In this document: positions 6,744-14,923 of the stretch, piece after piece
Position numbering within the stretch: position 1 is the stretch's first letter
Layout: each line of letters starts with the position of its first letter
Assembly (NCBI RefSeq): GCF_003027925.1
Contig: NZ_PYPS01000047.1
Coordinates: 1 to 53,733, forward strand
DNA length: 53,733 bases
Origin: Micromonospora sp. RP3T
GTDB lineage: Bacteria > Actinomycetota > Actinomycetes > Mycobacteriales > Micromonosporaceae
Direction: 5' to 3'
Made by a program: the position numbers and the translations under genes
Notes under the pieces: generated by a model
The model's database searches: none
What the model saw: only the letters and a program-made list of their open reading frames with translations
What the model was told of the DNA's origin: nothing

Positions 6744-8666
6744 TTACTCGGCGGCTGGCTTTACAAGAGGCTCCACTGCATTCCGGCCAGGGTGATGAAT
6801 GGTCGACACCGTAGGCTGGTCATAATCGAAAACAATTTCGGAGAAACCCTGGCGGTACTCGTCCGGCAATTCATTGTCGGCGACAATGAACTGTACTTTG
6901 GCCTGATTCGCGTCCGATTGAGTGACAATCCGCCGGTAAAGTGCGGCGGCTAGACTCTCTGCGGTGTTGAGCGCGAGGCGAGGGCTATCAATCATCAGGA
7001 AGGCAGGATAGGGCGTATCGCGCTGCCGGAGGGCTACCGATAGGAGTGAGGTCCAGTACGCAACTTGGGTCGCCGTAACAATACCTCCACCCTTACTCAC
7101 CGTGTCGAACCTCTGCCCGTTAAGAAGTGGCAAATAGTTCGTGCGATGGATACCAGCGGACTTCACACCTGGGATCCCCAGCTCGGTCACGGTCGTCGAG
7201 AACTCATCATTGAGGTCGTCGAGAATTTCGCCCCGTCGCGTAGCCATTTGGGCCTCGGCTCTTCCGATGGCCGCTTTGGTTCTATCCCTCTCCTCGCGTT
7301 TGCTATCTTCTACCGCCGTCAGATCATTTACTCGGTCCCATTGTCGCAGAACCAGCTCGAGATGCTGCTGTTCTGTGCGGGCGGAGGCAAGGCGGTCGGA
7401 TGCGTCGGTAAATGCTTGAAGGCGAGGCGTAACCCGTTCAGATGTCCGGAGGTCTAGATCTTCGGAAAGCTTGCGCACCAAGTCCTCCCGATCTTCCACA
7501 GCCTGAATCGTCATGCCGACCTGCTGATCAATAATGCCGAGCTGCTCGACCATCTCATCAAGCTGTGCAGCTAGCTGCCTGATCTCATACTGATCTAGGT
7601 CCACGTCACCAGTCACAGGGTCTGGCTGTAGGCACAGTCTGCAACTTGAGGCGGGCACGTCCCGTTCCCGAAGAGACTGCATACAACGCGGGCACGCAAC
7701 AAATTCAATCTCAGCCAGTCTTGCGCCGGCATCTCGCATGCGCATCAACCGGTCGATATCAGTCTGAACGCGGCGGCGCTCTAGCTGGTATTCCCGGTGC
7801 TGGCGCGTCAGGGACACGACGTCCGACCGGGCACTTGCAAGGCTGCGCTCCGCTTCTGATAGCAGGTCGCGGAGAACTTGCGTCTCACGGTCGGTGATCG
7901 GATCTATCTCTTGAAGTAGAGCGTCACGCTCCGCTTCGGCGGCGGCTTGTTCCGCTTGAGCGGATTCATATGCACGGATGGCCTCCTCCTGGCCTGTCGT
8001 GTTACTAGCCTGGAGGAACTCAAGAACCGTCTTCGTCTCTCTTTCAGCGTCTGCAAGTTCGCCTGACAAGGTGTTCAGTTTGGAACGCATTGCGAGGACC
8101 TCGGCGTCTGTCAGGCCGAACAAAAGTTCGAAAACCGCCTTTCGCTTAGGGTCCAGATACTGGTCCTTACTGCTTGCAATGTCTCGGTTAATTTCTGACT
8201 GAGGAATGTATAGGAAAGAGAAGATGTCGGCGAAGCTGATGCGGGCGCCGGCCTTCGTACTTGCGCCCCGAGCCGCAGCCTTCATGTCGTCGGGCAAGCC
8301 AAGGGTTGACATTAAGAGCGAATTGAGGCTTGGCGAACCCCCTGTGACCCGATGATCGGTGAGGCGCTCCTGAAGGACGAGATCGATCACGCGAACAACG
8401 TCACGCTTCTCGCTATCGATGCCCCTTGTCAATCGTAACCGAGACTGCCCGATAGTCACGTCGAGGCTGACGTCCTGTACGTATTCGGCCGCTACTGGCG
8501 CAATTAGAGCGTTCCCACCGAACCCGAACTTGATCATCTCAAGCAGGGTAGTCTTTCCCACCCCTGTGGGTCCGGCGAGAACTGTCAGATCGGAGGTGAA
8601 ATCATAATGAACCTCGCCCTCGGTGGTAAAGAGCGTGACGGAATTGAGTCGGAATTTGGTAGTCAT
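6744..8666 (-). CDS. ABC-3C system SMC/RecN-like ATPase (DUF3732 type)
   Basis: 640 aa. Walker A is GPTGVGKTT at 32-40; the DUF3732-like FLYIPQSEIN block is at 151-160. Long heptad-rich coiled coils flank a zinc-hook-like pair of CxxC motifs (C325/C328 and C342/C345). An ABC-signature-like SKGGG lies at 524-528 and Walker B FLMIDSP at 556-562. This is the SMC/Rad50 plan, in the small-head version used by three-component ABC systems proposed to be immune systems. Its ATG overlaps the stop of the middle-component gene. It probably acts as the DNA- or intruder-sensing motor that licenses the nuclease encoded first in the operon. Base composition is clearly AT-richer than in its neighbours. Confidence 0.88.
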   Translation of the reverse strand: MTTKFRLNSVTLFTTEGEVHYDFTSDLTVLAGPTGVGKTTLLEMIKFGFGGNALIAPVAAEYVQDVSLDVTIGQSRLRLTRGIDSEKRDVVRVIDLVLQERLTDHRVTGGSPSLNSLLMSTLGLPDDMKAAARGASTKAGARISFADIFSFLYIPQSEINRDIASSKDQYLDPKRKAVFELLFGLTDAEVLAMRSKLNTLSGELADAERETKTVLEFLQASNTTGQEEAIRAYESAQAEQAAAEAERDALLQEIDPITDRETQVLRDLLSEAERSLASARSDVVSLTRQHREYQLERRRVQTDIDRLMRMRDAGARLAEIEFVACPRCMQSLRERDVPASSCRLCLQPDPVTGDVDLDQYEIRQLAAQLDEMVEQLGIIDQQVGMTIQAVEDREDLVRKLSEDLDLRTSERVTPRLQAFTDASDRLASARTEQQHLELVLRQWDRVNDLTAVEDSKREERDRTKAAIGRAEAQMATRRGEILDDLNDEFSTTVTELGIPGVKSAGIHRTNYLPLLNGQRFDTVSKGGGIVTATQVAYWTSLLSVALRQRDTPYPAFLMIDSPRLALNTAESLAAALYRRIVTQSDANQAKVQFIVADNELPDEYRQGFSEIVFDYDQPTVSTIHHPGRNAVEPLVKPAAE

Positions 8667-9238
8667 CTAATCACCTGTCGATGCGGGCGATCCATGAGAT
8701 CTGCCAGACGCCCGTAAATGATTTCCTTCAAAGCGTTTCCCGTCAGCCCCGAGGACGCTTCCGCTACGGCGTGGCACCTATCGGCGATCTCGGACCATTG
8801 TTCGCTTGCCTGCATTTGGCGGGCGAGATGCTTTCCGGCAGTCGTGGTTGCGAGAGCCACGCTTCCCTTTCTGCCTCGTACATAACGGAGCAACCCTCGG
8901 CCCACGAGCGCTCCTATTATGGAGTAATACCTGTCATCCCATGGGCCATACTTGTAGCGGGTCATGGGAGACTCGACGTCTGTGGGGTCGGCTTGGTCTT
9001 CAAGAGATAAGTGCAATCGAGGGTCCGCAGTTCGGAGATTCGTCAAGACCTGTGGTGCTAGCGCAGGGTACCGGAGGAGGAAGTCTAGTTTGGCAAGTTT
9101 GGTGAGCCCGTCCAGCTTTCGCGCGTGACCTGGCGCAGCACATACTGCATCAACAAGCAGTAGTATGCGCGCCTGGTGGTATGCGAGGTCCTCTCGCAGG
9201 AGCGCGAGTTCGAATCCCGCATCGAGGTCAGCCATCAT
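8663..9238 (-). CDS. ABC-3C middle component
   Basis: 191 aa. The central signature MTRYKYGPWDDRYYSIIGAL, followed by a winged-helix-like segment, matches the small middle-component proteins found between effector and ATPase in ABC-3C loci. The KLDGLTKLAKLDFLLRYP segment near residues 41-58 is also typical. It presumably couples the ATPase to the effector. Its stop overlaps the ATPase start and its start overlaps the effector stop by a few bases, so all three genes are made in fixed order. The first two codons are both methionine; either could initiate. Confidence 0.82.
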   Translation of the reverse strand: MMADLDAGFELALLREDLAYHQARILLLVDAVCAAPGHARKLDGLTKLAKLDFLLRYPALAPQVLTNLRTADPRLHLSLEDQADPTDVESPMTRYKYGPWDDRYYSIIGALVGRGLLRYVRGRKGSVALATTTAGKHLARQMQASEQWSEIADRCHAVAEASSGLTGNALKEIIYGRLADLMDRPHRQVIR

Positions 9239-10635
9239 GCGGCACCTCGGCGAGCACGGAGACGGGCGATTTCTTCCTCTACATCAAAGCTGTTGCTAAA
9301 CCAGATTTGACAGCGGTTGGCAAGGTCAGCAGCCCCGCCGAGGAGAAGATCTTCGTCCAGCTCGCCTGGCAAGGCCTCTACGGGCAGCTTGCTGAGTCGG
9401 TCCTGAAACTCCTCCCAGAATCGGCCACCCCAGGCACCGTTGGAGGTCCGTGAACTGCTGGTGGCGGCGTCACTTACCTTTAGCAGGAGGCGACGCAAGC
9501 GACTTTGCTCTACCCGGGAAGTTGGCTCATCATTCGTTTTAGACCGCCAGTAGTCCTGATAGTCAATCCGCAACTGCTCGGCTCGCTCAATACTATTGTC
9601 GGAGCATCCACCCACCGACATTTTTACGGCTAGCCTCGTAGAGCGTGGGAGTCGCGCGAGCGGGCGGTATCCGTCGGGATAGGCGACTGCTGTCCGTATT
9701 GCTACATCGATGTCGGCGAGCGTTACGATCCGGTCGGCTAAGCGACGCTCGGCCTCGGCGGCGGTAGGAGTCTGGCTATCTGCCCGAACTGAAATGACCT
9801 CCGGAAGTGCTCCGGTAGGTCTTGGCCCGGCCGCGCGCATCCGCGCCCTGAACAGCGACAGCACGGCCTCCCAAATCGAGTCCGCGGACACTTGTATTCC
9901 GAGTCGGATTAATACAGGAGCGACATACATGCTAGGGGCGGCGTAGGCGATGTAGGTTCGCGCGGGTTGTGAGCACTGTAAGGTTAGGCCGGAAAGAAAC
10001 CTCGCTACCTCGTCCCTATCCTCGCCATTGGGCTCCGGGGCGGGAGAGGTTCCTTCCCTTTTCGACTTGGCTTGGCGTTTGAATACCTCGCGAGCGAAGT
10101 TCGTGACTATTTCTGCATGTTCGCCATCAGTGTCTAGCGGTGAGCCCGCGAGCCTTTGTGCCCTCATCGCTTCGGCTGCCGCGAGAAGACCTTGGGCCGG
10201 TCCTGGTGCCAGACCGCCGGTCGTTACGAGTCGGCACGCCGGCTTGCCATCCATCGACTTCCAGCGCTCGAAGAGATGTCCGATGCCACCTTCATTGACG
10301 AGCGCGTTCATCGTGGTATAGGCGCCGTACGATGTCCCCGGATGTTTTGCTGATACGAGCTCCGCATCCTCCTCATCGAGGGCCGCCCAGTCTTCATGAT
10401 ATTCACATAGGATCCGGCAATCCCGGGGTGCGAGTACACCGTTCTCGCTGAGATTGTCTAGGTACAGTCGAAGGCCGTCGGCGGACGCCATGGCCGCCTG
10501 CCAGTCGAACTGGTCGTAGGTGCGGGCTCCGGCGTCATCGGTAGGCTTGGTTGTCACGACAAGACCCGCTGCGGTCACGCCGGTTACCTCTGAGACCAAG
10601 GCGGCACCTGCTCTAGTCGTTCGGGCTGGATGCAC
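9235..10635 (-). CDS. ABC-3C effector, DUF4297-like nuclease candidate
   Basis: 466 aa from a GTG at 10635. The N-terminal 130 residues resemble the DUF4297/Cap4-type restriction-endonuclease fold: CEYHEDWAALDEEDAELVSAKH (residues 77-98) supplies acidic residues and a K97 like the E...(D/E/Q)xK centre, followed by a GGIGHLF...CRLVTTGGLAPG block seen in these proteins. The rest is a helical C-terminal region, probably the contact to the ATPase. The start is uncertain: the GTG at 10635 has only a weak ribosome-binding sequence, and a GTG at 10578 with AGAGG upstream is an alternative. If the assignment is right, the product cleaves DNA when the ATPase complex is activated. Effector type is inference from motif spacing. 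Confidence 0.72.
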   Translation of the reverse strand: MHPARTTRAGAALVSEVTGVTAAGLVVTTKPTDDAGARTYDQFDWQAAMASADGLRLYLDNLSENGVLAPRDCRILCEYHEDWAALDEEDAELVSAKHPGTSYGAYTTMNALVNEGGIGHLFERWKSMDGKPACRLVTTGGLAPGPAQGLLAAAEAMRAQRLAGSPLDTDGEHAEIVTNFAREVFKRQAKSKREGTSPAPEPNGEDRDEVARFLSGLTLQCSQPARTYIAYAAPSMYVAPVLIRLGIQVSADSIWEAVLSLFRARMRAAGPRPTGALPEVISVRADSQTPTAAEAERRLADRIVTLADIDVAIRTAVAYPDGYRPLARLPRSTRLAVKMSVGGCSDNSIERAEQLRIDYQDYWRSKTNDEPTSRVEQSRLRRLLLKVSDAATSSSRTSNGAWGGRFWEEFQDRLSKLPVEALPGELDEDLLLGGAADLANRCQIWFSNSFDVEEEIARLRARRGAA

Positions 10636-10639
10636 TGCT

Positions 10640-10663
10640 CGCCGAGGAAGCGTCTCCTCGGCG
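10640..10663 (-). promoter_or_regulatory. 9-bp hairpin directly upstream of the ABC-3C operon
   Basis: CGCCGAGGA (10640-10648) pairs perfectly with 10655-10663 around a 6-nt loop. It lies 5 nt upstream of the annotated GTG, where it would cover the ribosome-binding area of the message, or act as an operator. Confidence 0.35.
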
Positions 10664-11137
10664 AATCACCTACTGTGGCCCACCCAATGCGACCAGGTGA
10701 CCGTTTGTCGTGTAGCCGACAGACCAGAGCTGGCTATGCCGAGCCTGGAGTCGGAGCCTATGACGGCCAACACGGACTCGGGCGGCGGCGTACAGCTCCC
10801 GGGATCCGGCGGGACGAATGACCACGATGACGAGAGACGCCGCGACGCGCGCGCACCCGCAGAGTATGCCGGCAGAGTCAGCCGGCGTGCGGCCCGTATC
10901 AGCCGACAGGATCGCAGCGGGGGGTAGCTGTCGACAGCAACGGCGACAGCAACCGGCCAGGACGAGGACGGTCGGCAGCGGCCGGACGCGGACAACCGTC
11001 CGAGGTCGCGAAGGCGGTCAGACGACTTCGGACGGTCCGCACAGAGCTTACAAGCGAGGGGTCGGGTGGCCGGGTAGTGCGGGAAGCAGGTGCTACCTGT
11101 CGAGCATGGTGAGGGGGCGCGTGCGGATACTGGCGGG
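10664..11137. other. Intergenic region between ABC-3C and Nudix genes
   Basis: No convincing gene. The divergent promoters of the ABC-3C operon and the Nudix gene should lie here. The short direct repeat GACAGCAAC occurs twice, near 10933-10955. Confidence 0.5.
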
Positions 11138-11767
11138 ATGGTGGAGAAGCAGTCGACGGAGTTGACCCGGTGGACCATTCACGGCGAGCGGGTCGTGGAT
11201 GACACCAGGCGGGCGCGGCTGAGCATCGCCGAGGTCGAGCTGCCTGACGGGGTCCGCTTTGAGCAGTACGTGATCCGGGCTCCCCGGTCGGCCATGGTGG
11301 CCGTCCTCGACCACCAGGAGCGACTGCTGTTGATGCGACGGCACCGGTTCGTCTTCGACCGGTGGGTGTGGGAACTGCCCGGCGGCTATGTCGATGGCGA
11401 GGAGGAGCCGGCCGCGTGTGCGGTGCGGGAGGTCGAGGAGGAAACCGGTTGGCGCCCTGTGGGGGTCGAGCCGTTGCTGTCCTTCCAGCCATGGGTTGGT
11501 ACTGCCGACGCCGAGAATCTGCTGTTCCTGGCCCGGCAGGCCGAGCACATCGGCACGCCGGTGGACGTGAACGAGGCTGAGCAGGTCGCCTGGATTCCGC
11601 TAGAAGAGGCGTACCGGCTTGCGACTCAGGGCGAGATCGTGGGTGCCGGCACTGTAATCGCGGTGCTGGAGCTGGTCGCGCGGAAGGCCAGGGGAGAGCT
11701 GCGACGGTTAGCGCCGTGGGCCGAGGGTGGCGTCGACGCGACCGGTGAAGTGCCGAACCGTGGGTAG
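11138..11767 (+). CDS. Nudix hydrolase (ADP-ribose pyrophosphatase-like)
   Basis: 209 aa. A complete Nudix box, Gx5Ex7REVEEETGW, spans residues 83-105 after a beta-rich N-terminal part (FEQYVIRAPRSAMVAVLD). The size and the WVWELPGGYVDG context fit ADP-ribose/nucleoside-diphosphate-sugar pyrophosphatases, which hydrolyse a pyrophosphate bond with bound divalent metal. A GTG at 11090 in frame would add 16 residues; I prefer the ATG at 11138 because the added residues look unconserved. Nudix genes are frequent companions of replication and regulatory genes on actinobacterial integrative elements. Its last 60 bases overlap the 3' end of the convergent XRE gene. Confidence 0.87.
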   Translation: MVEKQSTELTRWTIHGERVVDDTRRARLSIAEVELPDGVRFEQYVIRAPRSAMVAVLDHQERLLLMRRHRFVFDRWVWELPGGYVDGEEEPAACAVREVEEETGWRPVGVEPLLSFQPWVGTADAENLLFLARQAEHIGTPVDVNEAEQVAWIPLEEAYRLATQGEIVGAGTVIAVLELVARKARGELRRLAPWAEGGVDATGEVPNRG

Positions 11768-13129
11768 CCGCCGGCGTGGGGCGAGATGGGTTTGCAGCTC
11801 GCGCAGGTAGCGGACCGCTCTGGCGGAGCGTAACTGGGTGGTCAGGCTGAGCGCCTCCGCACCGGTGGTGCAGGCCCGCTCGACTTCGCCCTGCTGGGCA
11901 TGGATGTTGGCGAGCAGGGCGAGGTTGAAGGCTCTGCCGCGTACGTAGCGGTTGTCCATGCGCAGGGATCGGGCGGCGAAGCGTTCGGCGTGGGTGTTGC
12001 GGCCGAGGGCGTGGAAGCAGTGGCCGAACTTGGCCGACAGGTATGCCTCGTCGAAGTAGCTGAGCCATTGCGGTTCGGTGCTGCGGTCGGCCCGGTCGAG
12101 GGCTTGTTCCGCCTGGTGCAGGGCGGCGGCGCAGGCTCGTTCGTTACGGGCCTTGGCCAGGGCGTGAGCTTCCATGACGTGGGCTTCGGCGGCCAGGACG
12201 GGGACCCCGGCGCGGCGGGCGGCTTGGCCGGCGGCGCGGGCGAGGTCGAGGCCGGTGGTGGTGTGGCCGAGGTAGGTGGCCTGGTGGCTCATCGCGGCGA
12301 GGATCTCCGCGCCGAGGCCGTTGTCACCGGCGGCGTGGGCGAAGTCCAGGGCGAGGGTGAGGTACCGCTGGGCGATGCCGTGTTCGGCTGTGTCGTACGC
12401 CTGCCATCCGGCGAGTTGGGCCAGTTCGGCTGCGGCGCTGAGCAGCCGTTGACCGGTGCGATGGTCGTATCGGCCGTCGATGAGCAGTGGGGTCACCTCC
12501 TGGTGGAGGTAGCGGGCCACGGTGTCGCGGGCGTGTCCGCCGCCGTACTGGTTGTCCAGCCCGCGGTAGGTCGCGGTCATCGCGCGAATGGTGTCAATCT
12601 GCGGTTGACCGACGGTATTGCGGCCGGGCTGGGTCACCGGGGCCGGATCGGGGGCCGTGAACCAGCGTAACGCCGGCAGGGTGTAGCCGGCGGAAGTGAA
12701 GGCCACCTGCCGGAGTACGTCTCGACGGTTCACGTCACCTCGCCAAAGCTCTGTGGCACTGCGTACGTCGTCTTGCCAGGTCCGGTTGGCCGGTGGCTGG
12801 CTGGGCCGGCCGGAGGTGAGCCCGGCCGGTGCGGGCGGCAGTGTGGCCTGTCGGGGTGCCAGGCCCATCGCGATTCGCGCCTGGTCGGGCATCCGGCATC
12901 CGTCGGCGATCCGCTCCAGGACGTCGATCGAGTTGACCTTGCGTCCGGCCATGATCCGGCTGACGTAGCCCTGCTCCAGCCCGACGGCGGCTCCGATCCG
13001 GCTCTGACTCGCGCCAGTGAAGCTGGTGATCCAGCGGAACAGTCCGCCGACGTCGCGGGCGGCCAGGGCGGTCAGCACCTCGCCGTGTGACCATGCGTCC
13101 TCTGGTATTCGAAGCGGATCGAGCGGCAC
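11708..13129 (-). CDS. XRE-family regulator with C-terminal TPR-like domain
   Basis: 473 aa from a GTG at 13129 preceded by GGGAG. A helix-turn-helix lies at about 38-85 (SQSRIGAAVGLEQGYVSRIMAGRKVNSIDVL, shown in parts), then a linker and an alpha-helical repeat region to the end (several AxxLAxxAGxxxxA-type turns) resembling tetratricopeptide sensor domains. This is a widespread actinobacterial regulator architecture; the ligand is unknown. Longer upstream reading in the same frame is not protein-like. It is transcribed convergently with the Nudix gene and overlaps it, and divergently from the 56-aa gene at 13302, with a palindrome in between. Confidence 0.85.
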   Translation of the reverse strand: MPLDPLRIPEDAWSHGEVLTALAARDVGGLFRWITSFTGASQSRIGAAVGLEQGYVSRIMAGRKVNSIDVLERIADGCRMPDQARIAMGLAPRQATLPPAPAGLTSGRPSQPPANRTWQDDVRSATELWRGDVNRRDVLRQVAFTSAGYTLPALRWFTAPDPAPVTQPGRNTVGQPQIDTIRAMTATYRGLDNQYGGGHARDTVARYLHQEVTPLLIDGRYDHRTGQRLLSAAAELAQLAGWQAYDTAEHGIAQRYLTLALDFAHAAGDNGLGAEILAAMSHQATYLGHTTTGLDLARAAGQAARRAGVPVLAAEAHVMEAHALAKARNERACAAALHQAEQALDRADRSTEPQWLSYFDEAYLSAKFGHCFHALGRNTHAERFAARSLRMDNRYVRGRAFNLALLANIHAQQGEVERACTTGAEALSLTTQLRSARAVRYLRELQTHLAPRRRLPTVRHFTGRVDATLGPRR

Positions 13130-13213
13130 GGCGGCTCCCAGCGTCGCATTCCGACTACCCGTGGTGTTCGAGACACGAGCGTATGGCGGCCATTCGCGCT
13201 GGTCGAGTCGTCC

Positions 13214-13230
13214 CATGTCACGGTGACATG
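13214..13230. promoter_or_regulatory. 17-bp palindrome, candidate XRE operator
   Basis: CATGTCAC-G-GTGACATG is perfectly symmetric. It lies between the divergent XRE gene (start 13129) and the small gene (start 13302), about 85 nt from each, where a regulator could control both directions. Confidence 0.5.
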
Positions 13231-13301
13231 TCCGCTGGCCATGGGCCCGGTCCCTGGCCTTCCGTAGCTTCTCCGCCACCTGGGGTGACGGGAGGCGAGA
13301 C

Positions 13302-13472
13302 ATGGCGGGTAAGCGCGACAAGTCGGCGGTGAGCCGGGGCGAGCAGATCCAGGAGGCCGAGCGGGAGGCGGCGAAGCAGCGGCTTCTCGCCCAGGCGGAG
13401 GCGGATCGGATTCCGGTGGAGGAGACCACCCGGGCGGTGCCGGATCGGTGGTGGCGTCGTGGGCAGCGTTGA
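13302..13472 (+). CDS. Small charged protein of 56 aa
   Basis: ATG start with a strong GGGAGGCGA ribosome-binding sequence 3-11 nt upstream. The product begins MAGKRDKSAVSRGEQIQEA, is rich in Arg, Glu, Gln and Ala, and ends DRWWRRGQR; it would be largely one alpha-helix. The end overlaps the following XRE-TPR gene by 14 nt, so the two are probably co-expressed. No family recognised with certainty. Coding use is typical high GC3, and the ribosome-binding site supports a real gene. Confidence 0.6.
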   Translation: MAGKRDKSAVSRGEQIQEAEREAAKQRLLAQAEADRIPVEETTRAVPDRWWRRGQR

Positions 13473-14658
13473 GGTGTTGCCGGTGGGGCGGCGGGTGGCG
13501 TATTGGCGGGGTCGGCGGAGGTTGTCGCAGCAGGTGTTCGCCGACCGGCTCGGTAAGTCGAAGAGTTGGGTGGACAAGGTCGAGCGCGGCGTGCGGCGGC
13601 TGGACAAGCTGTCGACGCTTCAGGAGATCGCCCGTGTGCTCCGCGTCGATACCGCTGCCCTTGTCGGCCAGGACGCCCCACCGGTCCAGGCCAAGGGTCG
13701 CGGCGACGGGGTCGACCGGATCAGAGCAGCGTTGTCCCGCTACGAAATCCCGTTGGACAGGCTGGCAGGCCGCCCGGTGGTGCCGGTGGATCGGATGCTG
13801 CGGGATGTGGGATACGCGTGGACCACCTTCCAGTACGCCCGCTATCCGCAGGTGGTCGACTTGGTGCCGGACCTGCTCATCAACGCCCAGCGTACTTATG
13901 TTGACGATCGGGGCTCGGGTCGGTTGCCGCTGGTCGAGGCGTACCGGGTCACCGCCGCTCTGCTGGTCAAGCTCGGTGACGCCGAGCTGGCGTGGCTGGC
14001 CGTGGATCGGGCAATGCTGGCCGCCACCGGCGACCGGGATCTGGTAGCCGGCGCAGCCGTCCAGCTCGGTCAGGTGTTGCGCGCGCTCGGTCGGGCGCGG
14101 GAGGCGAGGTCGGTGATGCTCAGTGCCGCGTACCGGATCGCTCCATCTGTGATCGAGTACGGCGCACCGGGGGAGTTGTCTCTGTGCGGGACGCTGCTCA
14201 TCCAGGCCGGTCAGGCGGCGGCGCAGGACGGTGACGAGTCCGCCGCCGGTGAACTGCTCGACGAGGCCGCCGGTATGGCTGAGCAGGTCGGTGACGGGTG
14301 CGACCATCACCGCACCGGGTTCGGGCCCACCGCCGTTGACCTGGCCCGCGCCGCAGTGGCCGTCGAGGTCGGCGACGCTCGTGCGGCGATCGCCCGGCAC
14401 GAGAAGGCCACGGCGCGTTCCGGCTGGCGGTGGCTACCCGCCGAACACCGTGCCGCGCACCTGCTCGACGTCGCCCGCGCCCACCTACACGCCGGGGACG
14501 TGGGCAACGCGGCTCGCCTGCTGACCGAGGCCGAGCGCACCGCGCCGGCCGAGATCATGTATCGGCCCGTCGCCCGGGACATCCTCGCCGAGATTACCCG
14601 CGACCCGTGCGCCCCGACCACGATCGCCAAGCTTGCTGCCACGCTCGGGGTCGGCTGA
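13459..14658 (+). CDS. XRE-family regulator with TPR-like sensor domain
   Basis: 399 aa from a GTG at 13459 inside the 3' end of the small upstream gene. An N-terminal helix-turn-helix (about 10-70: RRVAYWRGRRRLSQQVFADR, then KSWVDKVERG) is followed by helical repeats with AELAWLAVDRAMLAATGD-type motifs up to the C-terminus. It is a cytoplasmic DNA-binding regulator of unknown ligand. It is the last gene before the right end of element 1: the candidate integrase arm repeats begin 24 nt after its stop. It could control element functions (excision or repSA) or the cargo. Confidence 0.85.
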   Translation: MGSVEVLPVGRRVAYWRGRRRLSQQVFADRLGKSKSWVDKVERGVRRLDKLSTLQEIARVLRVDTAALVGQDAPPVQAKGRGDGVDRIRAALSRYEIPLDRLAGRPVVPVDRMLRDVGYAWTTFQYARYPQVVDLVPDLLINAQRTYVDDRGSGRLPLVEAYRVTAALLVKLGDAELAWLAVDRAMLAATGDRDLVAGAAVQLGQVLRALGRAREARSVMLSAAYRIAPSVIEYGAPGELSLCGTLLIQAGQAAAQDGDESAAGELLDEAAGMAEQVGDGCDHHRTGFGPTAVDLARAAVAVEVGDARAAIARHEKATARSGWRWLPAEHRAAHLLDVARAHLHAGDVGNAARLLTEAERTAPAEIMYRPVARDILAEITRDPCAPTTIAKLAATLGVG

Positions 14659-14681
14659 GCAGCGATACACGCGGACAAGAA

Positions 14682-14703
14682 GTACAGCAGCGAAGTACAG
14701 CAA
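14682..14703 (+). repeat. Paired direct repeats, candidate arm sites, right end of element 1
   Basis: GTACAGCA at 14682 and 14695 with a 13-nt period. Positions 14682-14702 are identical to 1715-1735 near the left end and lie about 85 nt from the att core. Confidence 0.65.
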
Positions 14704-14786
14704 CCATGCCGGCCGAACCGAGCCGAGAAGCGCCTCATCAGGCTGGTTGACCTCGCATCGAGCCCGATCCGACCCGCTCGCCGAGA

Positions 14787-14830
14787 GTTCACACCGAAGA
14801 GGTCACTGGTTCGATCCCAGTATCGCCCAC
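14787..14830 (+). other. att copy 2: 3' half of tRNA-Val(CAC)
   Basis: Identical to 1621-1664 over 44 nt. No tRNA 5' half precedes it. It is the right end of element 1 and the left end of the 38-kb island. Confidence 0.9.
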
Positions 14831-14848
14831 CTTGGATGTATGCAGGTC

Positions 14849-14885
14849 AAAAGTCCGTCGCCGGAACCGCCGGTAACGGGCTTTT
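14849..14885. terminator. Hairpin after att copy 2
   Basis: A 16-bp stem (14849-14864 with 14870-14885) including G-T pairs, bounded by A and T runs (AAAAG and CTTTT), in the position expected of a terminator downstream of a tRNA gene. A homologous hairpin follows att copy 3. Confidence 0.55.
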
Positions 14886-14901
14886 GCCTTTTGGCCCCTT
14901 A

Positions 14902-14923
14902 AATTGGGAGCAGATTGGGAGCA
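14902..14923 (+). repeat. Tandem 11-nt repeats, candidate arm sites, left end of island 2
   Basis: TTGGGAGCA occurs twice with an 11-nt period. All 22 nt recur exactly at 52812-52833, and a close version lies at 52564-52581. Both spacing and sequence differ from the element-1 repeats, suggesting a different integrase. Confidence 0.55.

Larger units (their letters stand above)
1621..14830. mobile_element. Integrative element 1 (AICE/AIME-like) at tRNA-Val
   Basis: Bounded by two identical 44-nt copies of the tRNA-Val(CAC) 3' end (1621-1664 and 14787-14830). A 21-nt sequence is repeated perfectly inside each end (1715-1735 and 14682-14702). The left end carries integrase, excisionase and a RepSA-like initiator in the order known for actinobacterial integrative elements. 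No FtsK/TraB-like translocase or spread gene is present, so it would be mobilisable at most, or has lost transfer. Cargo: a TIR-flanked DUF6928-like cassette, an ABC-3C operon, a Nudix hydrolase and XRE regulators. Confidence 0.85.
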
